Source: Rossellomorea marisflavi
GTDB lineage: Bacteria; Bacillota; Bacilli; Bacillales; Bacillaceae_B
Assembly: GCF_022170785.1 (NCBI RefSeq)
Contig: NZ_CP081870.1
Span: forward strand, 670,001-734,000
Direction of reading: 5' to 3'
DNA length: 64,000 nucleotides
This document shows positions 17,775 through 25,564 of this stretch, piece after piece. The position numbers were made by a program, and so were the translations under genes. The notes under the pieces were generated by a model, which was not told where the DNA came from, searched no databases, and saw nothing but the letters and a program-made list of their open reading frames with translations. The stretch's first letter is position 1. Each line of letters opens with the position of its first letter.

Positions 17775-18338
17775 ATGAAAAGCAAGATTACTCTCATCGT
17801 TTTCATCGCGGTCCTTCTCCTGGGCGCCTGTTCACAGGTGAAGCCGGAAGAGAAGATCACGACGATCGAGCATACCAATCTGAAGGAGCTAAAAGCATAC
17901 AGTGGAACCTACGTGGGGGATAATTCCGACGTAGGGGCCATCATCAGGCTGCTCCCCGGCGGTGAAACGATGGGGGAGCTTGATCTGACCGGAGAAAATC
18001 TCCATGTCACCTATGATGACAGGGCAAAATCGATTTCTGAATCTGCCTTCCAAACGTTCTGGTTCAATGGAAACAGGCTGGATCGCAAAAAGTTATATTT
18101 TAATGCCCTCTACCTCGCCCTCCTCGTCCCGAATGCAAAGGAATACCGATTCACGGTCGCTGATGAGGAATTGGCCATTCCGAGGGAACAGCTCACCGCT
18201 GCCCTTTCCAAGGAATTCAAACGCTTCCCCCAGGGTGACGCACAATGGGATGAAAAAACGGTTTCTACTTTTATCGACGATCATAAAGGGAAACTGACGG
18301 AGATGGCGACGAATTACCACACATACTTTGAAGAGTAA
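17775..18338 (+). CDS. DUF4825-type lipoprotein
   Basis: The start at 17775 fits AAGGGG upstream. It has a lipoprotein signal with lipobox LLLGACSQ (Cys about residue 19), then a soluble domain beginning LKAYSGTYVGDNSDVGAIIRLLP, the hallmark of DUF4825. 187 residues. Function unknown. It is only 23 bases after fumarase and ends at a terminator, so it may be co-transcribed with it. Confidence 0.8.
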   Translation: MKSKITLIVFIAVLLLGACSQVKPEEKITTIEHTNLKELKAYSGTYVGDNSDVGAIIRLLPGGETMGELDLTGENLHVTYDDRAKSISESAFQTFWFNGNRLDRKKLYFNALYLALLVPNAKEYRFTVADEELAIPREQLTAALSKEFKRFPQGDAQWDEKTVSTFIDDHKGKLTEMATNYHTYFEE

Positions 18339-18363
18339 GGGAGCCTCAAGGGGCTCCCTTTTT
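18337..18363 (+). terminator. Rho-independent terminator
   Basis: AAGGGAGCC / GGCTCCCTT stem followed by TTTT. Confidence 0.85.
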
Positions 18364-18442
18364 GGATAGTTTTAGTACTCATAAAGGCCCTTCATTCTCA
18401 AACACTAATAGGGATAGATATTGCTGAAAGAAGGGATTCCAC

Positions 18443-19222
18443 ATGATCCATTTCATAAAAGTATTGATGTTTGCCGTGATGCTGACCCTCGTGTTCCCGT
18501 CCGGTGCAACAGCCGTCTCCAACCAATCAATCGGTTGGGGCTTCCAGAAGAGCAAGAATGAAGTGCCTGCCGAGGCAGGGGCACAGTATGACAAACTCCT
18601 CACCGACTACGGTGCCTTCTATAAAGGCAATCCGGACGAGAAGGTCCTGTACCTGACCTTTGACAACGGCTACGAAAACGGCCATACGAAAAAGATCCTC
18701 GACGTGCTGAAACGCGAGAAAGTACCAGCGACATTCTTCGTCACCGGGCATTATCTCCTCAGCGCAGAAGACCTCGTCAAACGGATGGTCAAAGAAGGCC
18801 ATATCATCGGAAACCACTCCTGGCACCACCCTGACTTCACTCAAACGAGCGATGAAAAGATCAGGGAAGAAATGAAAAAAGTGATGGAGAAAACCGCCGA
18901 GCTAACGGGACAGAAGGAAATGAAGTATATCCGTCCTCCTCGCGGCGTATTCAGTGCCCGCACCCTGGATATCGCCAGGAAGGAAGGGTACACCCACGTA
19001 TTCTGGTCAGTGGCCTTCGTCGACTGGAAGACCGATCAGCAAAAAGGATGGCAGTACTCCTACAACAACCTGATGAACCAGGCCCATCCCGGAGCCATCA
19101 TCCTCCTTCATTCCGTATCACAGGACAATGCGGATGCCATGGAGAAATCCATTCAGGACTTGAAAAAGCGGGGATATACCTTCAAAAGTCTCGACGAGCA
19201 CCCCATGATGAAGAAGCAATAA
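18443..19222 (+). CDS. pdaA: Polysaccharide deacetylase PdaA (cortex muramic-delta-lactam synthesis)
   Basis: 259 residues with a signal peptide (MIHFIKVLMFAVMLTLVFPSG). The NodB deacetylase domain shows YLTFDNGYENG (metal-binding Asp), NHSWHHPDFT (HxxxH), RPPRGVFS and LLHSVS. The FDNGYE form instead of FDDG is typical of PdaA, which removes the acetyl group from MurNAc in spore cortex. Its presence implies a spore-former. It has its own promoter region and a strong terminator. Confidence 0.9.
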   Translation: MIHFIKVLMFAVMLTLVFPSGATAVSNQSIGWGFQKSKNEVPAEAGAQYDKLLTDYGAFYKGNPDEKVLYLTFDNGYENGHTKKILDVLKREKVPATFFVTGHYLLSAEDLVKRMVKEGHIIGNHSWHHPDFTQTSDEKIREEMKKVMEKTAELTGQKEMKYIRPPRGVFSARTLDIARKEGYTHVFWSVAFVDWKTDQQKGWQYSYNNLMNQAHPGAIILLHSVSQDNADAMEKSIQDLKKRGYTFKSLDEHPMMKKQ

Positions 19223-19223
19223 G

Positions 19224-19258
19224 AAAAAAGCGAAGGACCAGACGGGTCCTTCGCTTTT
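19224..19258 (+). terminator. Rho-independent terminator after pdaA
   Basis: AAAAAAGCGAAGGACC / GGGTCCTTCGCTTTT near-perfect stem. Confidence 0.92.
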
Positions 19259-19260
19259 CG

Positions 19261-19324
19261 GCGCATGGTGACGGTTCCGATACGTCAATTTTTTGGTGCC
19301 CAGGAACCGTCCCTATGCACCACG
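19261..19324. repeat. GACGGTTCC palindromic (REP-like) element, copy 1
   Basis: GCGCATGGTGACGGTTCC and GGAACCGTCCCTATGCACC are inverted arms around an AT-rich centre with TTTTTT. The same element occurs at 20397-20458. The pair brackets two unrelated genes. Bacillaceae carry this kind of short palindrome in many copies. Confidence 0.7.
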
Positions 19325-19531
19325 TCGATCAAAGGCATAGCGGAACGCGAATGCCGAGATGATGAAGGATGCGATGATCATAAAGGGAAGTACAATAAAA
19401 AAGGTGATAACATCCCACTCTGGTGTCAATGGAACCCAAACATCATATGTATATTGAAAGATGTACAAGAGCACACGGAAAATAAAAAATGTGAAGACAA
19501 GGTAGATCAGTCGCTCCACCCACTTGCGCAT
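19313..19531 (-). CDS. Small two-pass membrane protein
   Basis: 72 residues, start at 19531 with CAGGAGGAG eight bases upstream. Two hydrophobic helices (about 8-28 and 42-63) flank PEWDVITF; the C-terminus is basic (FRYAFDRRGA). It is divergent from the methyltransferase gene. I do not recognise the family. Its 3' end runs into the palindromic element at 19261-19324. Confidence 0.65.
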   Translation of the reverse strand: MRKWVERLIYLVFTFFIFRVLLYIFQYTYDVWVPLTPEWDVITFFIVLPFMIIASFIISAFAFRYAFDRRGA

Positions 19532-19612
19532 AAGATGCTCCTCCTGACGTTGTATGTTACGTATATGGTAAAATATTCTTTATGGACACACAAGATGAAA
19601 AGGAGAAAAAGC

Positions 19613-20395
19613 ATGCCGACATACGGAAACAATTTATTTAAGGGAGCAGCGGGCTATTATGCAGCATACCGCCCGGTGTACCCGTCGACGCTGATCCGCA
19701 CCCTCGTCGACGAATTTTCACTTGACGGGGAAGGGAACATCCTTGACCTTGGCTGCGGACCAGGGACGATGACCGTGAGACTCGCCGACTGGGCGGAGAG
19801 GACCGTTGGGATTGATACAGAGCCTGAGATGATACAGGAAGCGGAGCGCATCCATTCAATGATCCGGAATGGGCAAGTGGAATGGTTCGCGGGCACTTTT
19901 GCCGAGTATAAGATGACAAACCCTCATCGATTCAAACTGGTCACCATCGCAAAAGCCTTCCACTGGATGGACCGTGATTCAATTTTGGAGGACCTGTATG
20001 ACCGTGTAGAAGCGGAAGGGGGTATCGCCATCATCGACAACTATGAACCTGATCGGAAGCTCGAGCCGTGGCAGGAGGTGCTGGACGCAATCATCCGGAA
20101 ATGGTACGGACAGGAGCGGAGAGCAGGAGATTCAACGTACACCCATCCCGTCGAGCGTCATGAAACCATCATCCGGCGTTCCCGCTTCACCTATGAAGAA
20201 ATCACCCTCCCACCCTATACGATCCACTGGACGATCGAGTCGATCCTCGGGAACCTGTACTCCACTTCCTACGGAGCGAAACGCTTCCTCGGCGACAACA
20301 TCATCCCATTCGAGCAAGAAGTCAAACTCGCCCTCGAAGGTCTCGCTCCCTTCACGGAACCCGCGACCCTCAGCATGAAAATAGCAAGGAAGTGA
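19613..20395 (+). CDS. Class I SAM-dependent methyltransferase
   Basis: The start at 19613 follows AAGGAG. The open frame extends far upstream, but that part overlaps the divergent membrane gene and is not coding. 260 residues. N-terminal GAAGYYAAYRPVYP, then SAM motif I ILDLGCGPGTMTVRLA (about 42-57), acidic D after motif I (VGIDTEPEM) and AFHWMDRD, which is typical of the Methyltransf_11/25-like group. Substrate unknown. Confidence 0.85.
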   Translation: MPTYGNNLFKGAAGYYAAYRPVYPSTLIRTLVDEFSLDGEGNILDLGCGPGTMTVRLADWAERTVGIDTEPEMIQEAERIHSMIRNGQVEWFAGTFAEYKMTNPHRFKLVTIAKAFHWMDRDSILEDLYDRVEAEGGIAIIDNYEPDRKLEPWQEVLDAIIRKWYGQERRAGDSTYTHPVERHETIIRRSRFTYEEITLPPYTIHWTIESILGNLYSTSYGAKRFLGDNIIPFEQEVKLALEGLAPFTEPATLSMKIARK

Positions 20396-20396
20396 C

Positions 20397-20458
20397 GCGT
20401 GTGAGGACGGTTCCGGTGCGCCACTTTTTTGACGCATGAGAACCGTCCCCATGCGCCC
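20397..20458. repeat. GACGGTTCC palindromic (REP-like) element, copy 2
   Basis: Arms GCGTGTGAGGACGGTTCC and GAGAACCGTCCCCATGCGCC with a TTTTTT centre, matching the copy at 19261. It sits directly after the methyltransferase stop and may double as its terminator. Confidence 0.7.
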
Positions 20459-20483
20459 CCCCATTTTCTTTGGACATTTTTCG

Positions 20484-20511
20484 TTGACATACATACCCTA
20501 TTGGGTATAAG
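20484..20511 (+). promoter_or_regulatory. Promoter with CsoR/CstR-type operator for the sulfane-sulfur operon
   Basis: TTGACA (20484-20489) and TATAAG (20506-20511) are spaced by 16 bases. The perfect dyad ATACCC-TATT-GGGTAT at 20493-20508 fills the spacer. ATACCC...GGGTAT is the known operator pattern of CsoR-family repressors, including the persulfide sensor CstR. Repression released by sulfide or polysulfide is the expected behaviour (inference). No csoR/cstR gene lies nearby. Confidence 0.8.
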
Positions 20512-20613
20512 ATGTAACTAGTAAGGTTAAAACAGCGGCGAAAGAGATGAGCTGTCATCGTCTTTTTACGCCTTTAAATATACCCCCATAAGTATTTTAG
20601 AGGAGGAATTTGA

Positions 20614-21093
20614 ATGTCAGAGAGAAAAAAGACAACAATTGTGCTTTTCAGCGGTGATTACGATAAAGCCATGGCGGCTTATATCATTGCCAATGGAGCA
20701 GCAGCATACGACCATGAGGTGACGATCTTCCATACGTTCTGGGGATTGAACGCCCTTCGGAAGGATTCAGATATCCATGTGAAAAAAGGATTCCTTGAGA
20801 AGATGTTCGGGAAGATGATGCCGAAGGGTGCCGACCGCATGGGACTATCCAAGATGAATTTCGGTGGGGCAGGTAAGAAGATGATCCAACATGTCATCAA
20901 AAAGCATAATGCCATGCCGCTGCCTGATCTGATCGATATGGCTCAGGAGCAGGATGTGAAATTGGTCGCCTGCACGATGACCATGGACCTCTTGGGGCTG
21001 CAAAAAGAAGAATTGATGGATCACATCGAATATGCCGGTGTGGCCGCGTATCTCGGAGATGCTGAAGAAGGAAACGTCAATCTATTCATTTAA
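20614..21093 (+). CDS. DsrE/DsrF/DrsH-like sulfur carrier protein
   Basis: 159 residues after GAGGAGG. It opens with KTTIVLFSGDYDKAMAAYIIANGAAAYDHEV, the DsrE-fold strand and helix. C-terminal VKLVACTMTMDLLGLQKEEL carries a conserved cysteine (about 128) that can hold a persulfide. First gene of a five-gene operon of rhodanese and TusA proteins, so it probably relays sulfane sulfur to or from the TusA-like partners. Confidence 0.88.
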   Translation: MSERKKTTIVLFSGDYDKAMAAYIIANGAAAYDHEVTIFHTFWGLNALRKDSDIHVKKGFLEKMFGKMMPKGADRMGLSKMNFGGAGKKMIQHVIKKHNAMPLPDLIDMAQEQDVKLVACTMTMDLLGLQKEELMDHIEYAGVAAYLGDAEEGNVNLFI

Positions 21094-21110
21094 ACTGGGA
21101 GGGAACCAAC

Positions 21111-21401
21111 ATGAAAGAGATCATACCGAAAGAACTTGAAGCGAAACTGAACGAAGATGTCCATATCATCGACGTCAGGGAAGTCGACGAAGTGAAGGAA
21201 GGGAAGATCCCGGGAGCGATCCACATTCCCCTTGGATTATTGGAGTTCCGCATGCATGAGCTCGACCGTTCAAAAGAGTACTACATGGTGTGCCGCTCAG
21301 GCGGACGAAGCGGCCGCGCATGTCAGCTCCTTGATAGTCACGGATACAGCGTGGTGAACATGACAGGCGGTATGATGGCCTGGGAAGGAAAGACAGAATA
21401 A
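21111..21401 (+). CDS. Single-domain rhodanese
   Basis: 96 residues following GGGAGG. Rhodanese marks are IIDVREVDEVKEGKIPGAIHIPLG and the active-site loop VCRSGGRSGRA with catalytic Cys at about residue 63. It transfers sulfane sulfur in the cytoplasm as part of the operon. Confidence 0.93.
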   Translation: MKEIIPKELEAKLNEDVHIIDVREVDEVKEGKIPGAIHIPLGLLEFRMHELDRSKEYYMVCRSGGRSGRACQLLDSHGYSVVNMTGGMMAWEGKTE

Positions 21402-21419
21402 ATTTTTTTGAAATGTACT

Positions 21420-21435
21420 ATACCCATACAGGTAA
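21420..21435 (+). promoter_or_regulatory. Possible second, weaker CsoR-family half-site
   Basis: ATACCC-ATAC-AGGTAA resembles the operator at 20493 but has only four of six matching bases in the right arm. It lies just ahead of the TusA-rhodanese gene. Confidence 0.3.
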
Positions 21436-21449
21436 AAGGAGGATTCATC

Positions 21450-22013
21450 ATGAAAACCGATCAATTGCTTGATGCAAAGGGCCTCGCGTGTCCGATGCCG
21501 ATCGTCAAAACGAAAAAGGTCATGAAGGATATGAGCGCCGGTGAAGTGCTGGAGGTCCAGGCTACGGACAAAGGATCGAAGGCTGACCTTGAAGCGTGGG
21601 CAAAAAGTACAGGGCATCAATATCTTGGTCTGATTGAAGAAGGCGATGTACTGAAGCATTATCTGCGAAAATCATCCGACCAGGATGCAGTGGAGCGCTC
21701 ATACGAGACCGTTGCGAGCAACGAGGATCTTCAGGCTAAGATCGATGCCTCAGAAAATATGACCATCCTTGATGTGCGTGAAGCGGCAGAGTATGCCTTC
21801 AATCATATCCAGGGTGCCGTATCCATCCCGATGGGGGAACTTGAATCGCGCCTTCAGGAACTACAGAAAGAATCAGCCATATACGTGGTATGCCGCACAG
21901 GGAACCGCAGCGACATGGCCGCCCAAACACTTGTGGCCAATGGCTTCACCAACGTCACCAATATCGTACCGGGCATGAGTGAGTGGAAGGGAAATACGGA
22001 ATCGAACCACTAA
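21450..22013 (+). CDS. TusA-rhodanese fusion (CstA-like)
   Basis: The start at 21450 follows AAAGGAGG. 187 residues: an N-terminal TusA domain with LLDAKGLACPMPIVKTKK (catalytic Cys near residue 14), then a rhodanese domain from about 85 with ILDVREAAEYAFNHIQGA and active loop VCRTGNRSDMA. It is shorter than staphylococcal CstA, which has an additional rhodanese unit. Likely accepts sulfur from persulfides and passes it between the carriers of the operon. Confidence 0.88.
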   Translation: MKTDQLLDAKGLACPMPIVKTKKVMKDMSAGEVLEVQATDKGSKADLEAWAKSTGHQYLGLIEEGDVLKHYLRKSSDQDAVERSYETVASNEDLQAKIDASENMTILDVREAAEYAFNHIQGAVSIPMGELESRLQELQKESAIYVVCRTGNRSDMAAQTLVANGFTNVTNIVPGMSEWKGNTESNH

Positions 22014-22058
22014 GATAGCAGGAAGTCTAAGAAGGATACCAAACAGGAGGGAATCAAC

Positions 22059-23186
22059 GTGTCAGTCAATGCAATGAGCAGCAAAGAAGTCGCACAGAAA
22101 GTCATGGATCAGGAAACACTTTTCATCCTCGACGTCCGGAACGAAGACGCCTTTCAGGACTGGAAAGTGGAAGGGAAGAATTTCACCTATCTGAACGTCC
22201 CTTATTTTGACCTGCTGGACGGTGTGGGAGATATCATGGACCAGCTTCCGAAGGATCAGGACATCCTTGTCGTCTGCGCCAAGGAAGGATCCTCGATCAT
22301 GGTGGCTGAGATGCTCTCAGAAGAAGGTCTTGACGTGTCGTATCTCAGCGGGGGCATGAAGGCATGGAGTGAGCATCTCGAACCGGTGAAAGTCGGTGAC
22401 CTTGCAGACGGAGGAGAGCTTTATCAATTCGTCCGTCTCGGCAAAGGCTGCCTGTCCTACATGGTTCTGTCCGGAGGTGAAGCTGCGGTCATCGATGCCA
22501 CGCGCATGACCTCCGCCTACACGGCATTTGCCGGGGAAAAAGGAGTGGAGATCAAGCATGTCTTCGATACGCATCTTCATGCAGACCATATTTCAGGAGG
22601 AAGGCTCCTAGCCGAACGAGCTGGAGGTTCTTACTGGCTGCCACCCAAGGACGCAACGGAGGTCAACTTCGACTACAACAAACTCGAAGACGGAAACTCG
22701 GTGACGATCGGAACGTCCACCATCGATATCCAGGCCCTATACACACCAGGTCACACGATCGGCTCCACCTCGTTCATCGTCGATGGTCACTATCTCCTAT
22801 CCGGGGATATCCTGTTCATCGACTCCATCGGACGCCCGGATCTTGCCGGGATGGCCGAAGACTGGGTCGGGGATCTGAGGGAAAGCCTCTACACACGCTA
22901 CCGTGGACTGCAGGATGATCTGATTGTGCTTCCGGCTCACTTCATGGTGATCGAGGAGCTGAACGCAGATGGAACCGTTGCACGCAGCCTCGGAGATCTG
23001 TTGAAAGAAAACCACGGTCTCAACATTGAAGACGAGGGGGAATTCAGAAAGCTCGTGACCGAGAATCTGCCTCCGCAACCGAATGCGTATCAGGAAATCC
23101 GTGAAACCAATATGGGGAAAATCTCCCCCGATGAAGAAACCCAACGAGAAATGGAAATCGGACCAAACCGCTGTGCGGTCCGCTAA
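22059..23186 (+). CDS. Rhodanese-persulfide dioxygenase fusion (MBL fold)
   Basis: 375 residues with AGGAGGG upstream. Residues 1-115 form a rhodanese domain with active loop VVCAKEGSS. Residues 125-375 form a metallo-beta-lactamase domain with [10 protein letters not shown] (HxHxDH) and [13 protein letters not shown], typical of ETHE1-like persulfide dioxygenases that oxidise persulfide to sulfite. The rhodanese is N-terminal, the reverse of the usual MBL-rhodanese order in CstB and PRF proteins. Core detoxification enzyme of the operon. Confidence 0.88.
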   Translation: MSVNAMSSKEVAQKVMDQETLFILDVRNEDAFQDWKVEGKNFTYLNVPYFDLLDGVGDIMDQLPKDQDILVVCAKEGSSIMVAEMLSEEGLDVSYLSGGMKAWSEHLEPVKVGDLADGGELYQFVRLGKGCLSYMVLSGGEAAVIDATRMTSAYTAFAGEKGVEIKHVFDTHLHADHISGGRLLAERAGGSYWLPPKDATEVNFDYNKLEDGNSVTIGTSTIDIQALYTPGHTIGSTSFIVDGHYLLSGDILFIDSIGRPDLAGMAEDWVGDLRESLYTRYRGLQDDLIVLPAHFMVIEELNADGTVARSLGDLLKENHGLNIEDEGEFRKLVTENLPPQPNAYQEIRETNMGKISPDEETQREMEIGPNRCAVR

Positions 23187-23204
23187 ACCAAGGAGGAATA
23201 GAGA

Positions 23205-23432
23205 ATGGAATCAGTAAAAGTATTGGATGCAAAAGGATTGGCATGCCCGATGCCGATCGTCAGGACAAAAAAAGAAATGAACACGATCGAGTCAGGAGAA
23301 GTCCTTGAAATCCATGCAACGGATAAAGGAGCTAAAAGTGACCTCACCGCATGGGCCAAATCTGGCGGTCATGAACTTGTGAAGCATGAAGAAGACGGAG
23401 ACGTATTGAAGTTCTGGATCAAAAAAGGATAA
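23205..23432 (+). CDS. TusA-family sulfur carrier
   Basis: 75 residues after AAGGAGG. VLDAKGLACPMPIVRTKKEM holds the catalytic Cys (about 13). It is very similar to the TusA half of the fusion at 21450, so the two arose by duplication. Last gene of the operon. Confidence 0.92.
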   Translation: MESVKVLDAKGLACPMPIVRTKKEMNTIESGEVLEIHATDKGAKSDLTAWAKSGGHELVKHEEDGDVLKFWIKKG

Positions 23433-23440
23433 TGAATGCT

Positions 23441-23470
23441 GAAGGAAGGGGAATATCCCTTCCTTTTCTT
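23441..23470 (+). terminator. Terminator of the sulfur operon
   Basis: GGAAGGG / CCCTTCC stem with GAATAT loop and TTTTC tail. Confidence 0.8.
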
Positions 23471-23498
23471 ATTATGTAAAACCGTGAAGCCAAATTTT

Positions 23499-23632
23499 GT
23501 ACAGGGGCGTTCCGTTCCGCTGCGGCTGACCGCTTTCCTCGGGGCGTGCGGTGAGCCGCTTCGGCTACGCCTCCAGGGTCTCACCTGCCCGCTATTCCCG
23601 AAGGAGTCGGTCAGCCTCCGCTGCACTTCACT
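23499..23632. repeat. Bacillus-type structured repeat, diverged family A copy
   Basis: GGCGTTCCGTTCCGCTGCGG, CTCGGGGCGTGCGGTGAGCC, GGGTCTCACCTGCCCGC and AAGGAGTCGGTCAGCCTCCG keep the order of elements seen at 7559-7678, with many changes. It lies between the sulfur operon terminator and the T-box leader. Confidence 0.75.
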
Positions 23633-23726
23633 CTCTTTATCATTTTAATCCACACATTCAAAAAAAGATTGACGCCACCAGACAATATCCTTACACTATT
23701 AGAAAACTTTAACATTTGTAAACGCC

Positions 23727-23939
23727 ATGAACAGGAGTAATAAGGATCAGGGTCTGCCAAGAGAGCTGTCGTCCGCTGCAAGACAGCCATTCCCGTCCCC
23801 AACTCGCCTGGGAGCGGATGGAAGGGAATGTCTATCCGGCCGACCACCGTCATCTGGTCCAGAGCGGTTTCCTGTTCGGGAGACCAATAAGAGTGGTACC
23901 ACGGCCCCGTCGTCTCTTTCCGAGAGGACGGGGCTTTTT
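23727..23939 (+). ncRNA. T-box leader (uncharged-tRNA riboswitch) with terminator
   Basis: The 14-nt T-box AGAGTGGTACCACG is at 23890-23903, and the terminator CCCCGTCGTCTC / GAGAGGACGGGG with T-run at 23905-23939. Upstream, GAGTA (stem I S-turn), AGAGAGCTGTCG...GCTGCAAGACAGC (stem I distal AG-bulge and loop) and CTCGCCTGGGAGC (stem II region) appear in T-box order. TGGT in the T-box would pair with a tRNA ending ACCA (A73). I could not assign the specifier codon safely; it should lie near 23790-23803, a C-rich stretch. The gene behind it is a HIT hydrolase, not an aminoacyl-tRNA synthetase. Confidence 0.85.
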
Positions 23940-23964
23940 GCTATCCAAAAAGGGGGAGAAGGCC

Positions 23965-24408
23965 GTGTCGTGTTTCATCTGTGATAAACATAGAAGCATC
24001 ATCAAGACCGCCGGAACGACGATTTATGAGAATGAATGGGTGTATGTCGGTCACATCGATCGCAAGGGAAAACCGAACTATGCGGGACATGTGATGATTG
24101 ACTTGAAACGGCATGTGCCGGGCATGGCGGATATGACGGGCGAGGAAGCCGCTGCATTCGGCATCGCCATGTCCCGGGTGAGCCGGGCGCTGACGGAGAG
24201 TGAAGGAGCGGAGCATGTCTATGCTCTTGTGTCCGGGAATTCGGTCCCCCATCTTCATATGCATCTTGTGGCCAGATACCCAGGGACCCCGGAGGAACAT
24301 TGGGGCGCCATGGACGTATACGATTGGGAGAAGGCGCCCATGGTCGGGGAAGAAGAAATCGTGGCCCTGTGCATGAGGTTGAAAGAAAGGATGGAATCCT
24401 ATGAGTGA
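23965..24408 (+). CDS. HIT-family hydrolase (Hint-like) downstream of the T-box
   Basis: The GTG at 23965 follows AGGGGGAGAAGG; longer upstream frames would run through the T-box and are rejected. 147 residues. An N-terminal CFIC pair may bind zinc, and the catalytic HIT triad is in NSVPHLHMHLVARYPGTP (HxHxH). HIT enzymes of the Hint branch hydrolyse nucleoside phosphoramidates and aminoacyl-AMP formed by synthetases, which makes control by a tRNA sensor biochemically sensible, though unproven. Overlaps the next gene by eight bases. Confidence 0.85.
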   Translation: MSCFICDKHRSIIKTAGTTIYENEWVYVGHIDRKGKPNYAGHVMIDLKRHVPGMADMTGEEAAAFGIAMSRVSRALTESEGAEHVYALVSGNSVPHLHMHLVARYPGTPEEHWGAMDVYDWEKAPMVGEEEIVALCMRLKERMESYE

Positions 24409-25207
24409 ATGGAACTGGGTTGGAAGCGATGATACAAAGGTAGATGAGAAGGATGTCCTCACTTTTCCAAATGGGATAGTGGTGGGACGCTTCGGAGGGA
24501 ATTCCGGGGCAGGTGCAAACAAGAATGAGGACGCCGCTCTCTTATGGGTCGAAGAGGGGGAGTGGGAATTTGCCGCTATCCTTGATGCCCATCAGACGGC
24601 TGAGAGCGCATCCCTGGTCGTCGAGACGCTTGAAGGGGAGAAAGAGCGGATTCAATCCATCCTGAAGCGGCCGTTTGGCGAGGTGTTCAATCCGTTGCAG
24701 GCCTGCATTCTGGATATATTCAGGGAACCTGGATTCCTTGCCCGCTGTCAGGAAGTGCAGGGGGAGACCGCTATCTTATTGGTATGCAGGAAAGAAAACG
24801 TCCTATGGTGGTTCTCGATCGGGGACTGTGTGGCCATGCTCTATCATCCCGAACTCGCCGCCCACGGGCAGTACAATCTGAATCAGCGCCATTTTTACGA
24901 ATGGATCGGCAAGGCAAGCTCGTTCCATGGGGAAATCCCATGCTACGGCACAGGCGTGAGGGAGCTCAGGGAAGGGACGAATACCATCTTCATGACGACG
25001 GATGGACTGTTGGAATGTCCGGGAGATCCGTACCCCGGAGGTAAAGAGATCTTTGCTGCGTTGGATGAAAAGTCGGTGGAGGAAGGAGTGGCGGATCTTC
25101 TCCACAAAATCGAAGAAAACGGCGTGCGGGATAGCACGACGATTGTGGCATGGAGGATTGATAACCGTTGTGAAGCCACGTGGCCGGGGAATTTGAGAAA
25201 GCCATGA
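24401..25207 (+). CDS. PP2C-like protein phosphatase domain protein
   Basis: 268 residues. NKNEDAALLWVEEGEWEFAAILDAHQTAES resembles the PP2C strand pair that carries the metal-binding Asp/Gly (usually DGHG, here DAHQ). Later FSIGDCVAMLYH and FMTTDGLLE match PP2C motifs (metal-binding Asp in TTDG). Part of the first metal site is altered, so activity or metal use may differ. Translationally coupled to the HIT gene. Confidence 0.75.
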   Translation: MSEWNWVGSDDTKVDEKDVLTFPNGIVVGRFGGNSGAGANKNEDAALLWVEEGEWEFAAILDAHQTAESASLVVETLEGEKERIQSILKRPFGEVFNPLQACILDIFREPGFLARCQEVQGETAILLVCRKENVLWWFSIGDCVAMLYHPELAAHGQYNLNQRHFYEWIGKASSFHGEIPCYGTGVRELREGTNTIFMTTDGLLECPGDPYPGGKEIFAALDEKSVEEGVADLLHKIEENGVRDSTTIVAWRIDNRCEATWPGNLRKP

Positions 25208-25273
25208 TGTCCCCCAATTCGCCCCTATGATACAATAATATGGGAATTTACAACAGATAAGAAAGAGGAAGTC

Positions 25274-25552
25274 ATGCTTTATTTACGGTATGTGTTTTAT
25301 CAGAGTCTGCTGTTTACCGTCATCGTCATCATGAACTATTATCTTGATCCTTACTTGACCCCACCGTTCACGATGGTGGATGCGACCGCCATCTTGGTTT
25401 CTCTCTTGGTTCTGTTCGTTGTCATGACGGTGGTGGTGAAGCTGTATCGTCCTTTTAAAGGCGTCCGTTACCGAACGAAGTTTTTCCTTTCGGTGCCGGC
25501 GTTTTTACTGGCGATTGCTTACTTTGTACTAGGAGCTTGGCTGTTTTTTTAG
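25274..25552 (+). CDS. Small three-pass membrane protein
   Basis: 92 residues, with AAGAGG upstream of the ATG. Hydrophobic helices at about 8-24, 38-60 and 70-91 are separated by short loops containing YRPFKGVRYRTK. Family not recognised. It ends twelve bases before the next gene, so they are probably one transcript. Confidence 0.7.
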   Translation: MLYLRYVFYQSLLFTVIVIMNYYLDPYLTPPFTMVDATAILVSLLVLFVVMTVVVKLYRPFKGVRYRTKFFLSVPAFLLAIAYFVLGAWLFF

Positions 25553-25564
25553 GAGGTGCACGGT

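Noticed and set aside
19265-19612. N-terminal extension of the methyltransferase frame
   Set aside because: It crosses a palindromic element and the divergent membrane gene; the family start and ribosome site are at 19613.
23818-23964. N-terminal extension of the HIT protein
   Set aside because: It would translate the T-box and its terminator; the GTG at 23965 has a good ribosome site and matches the family start.
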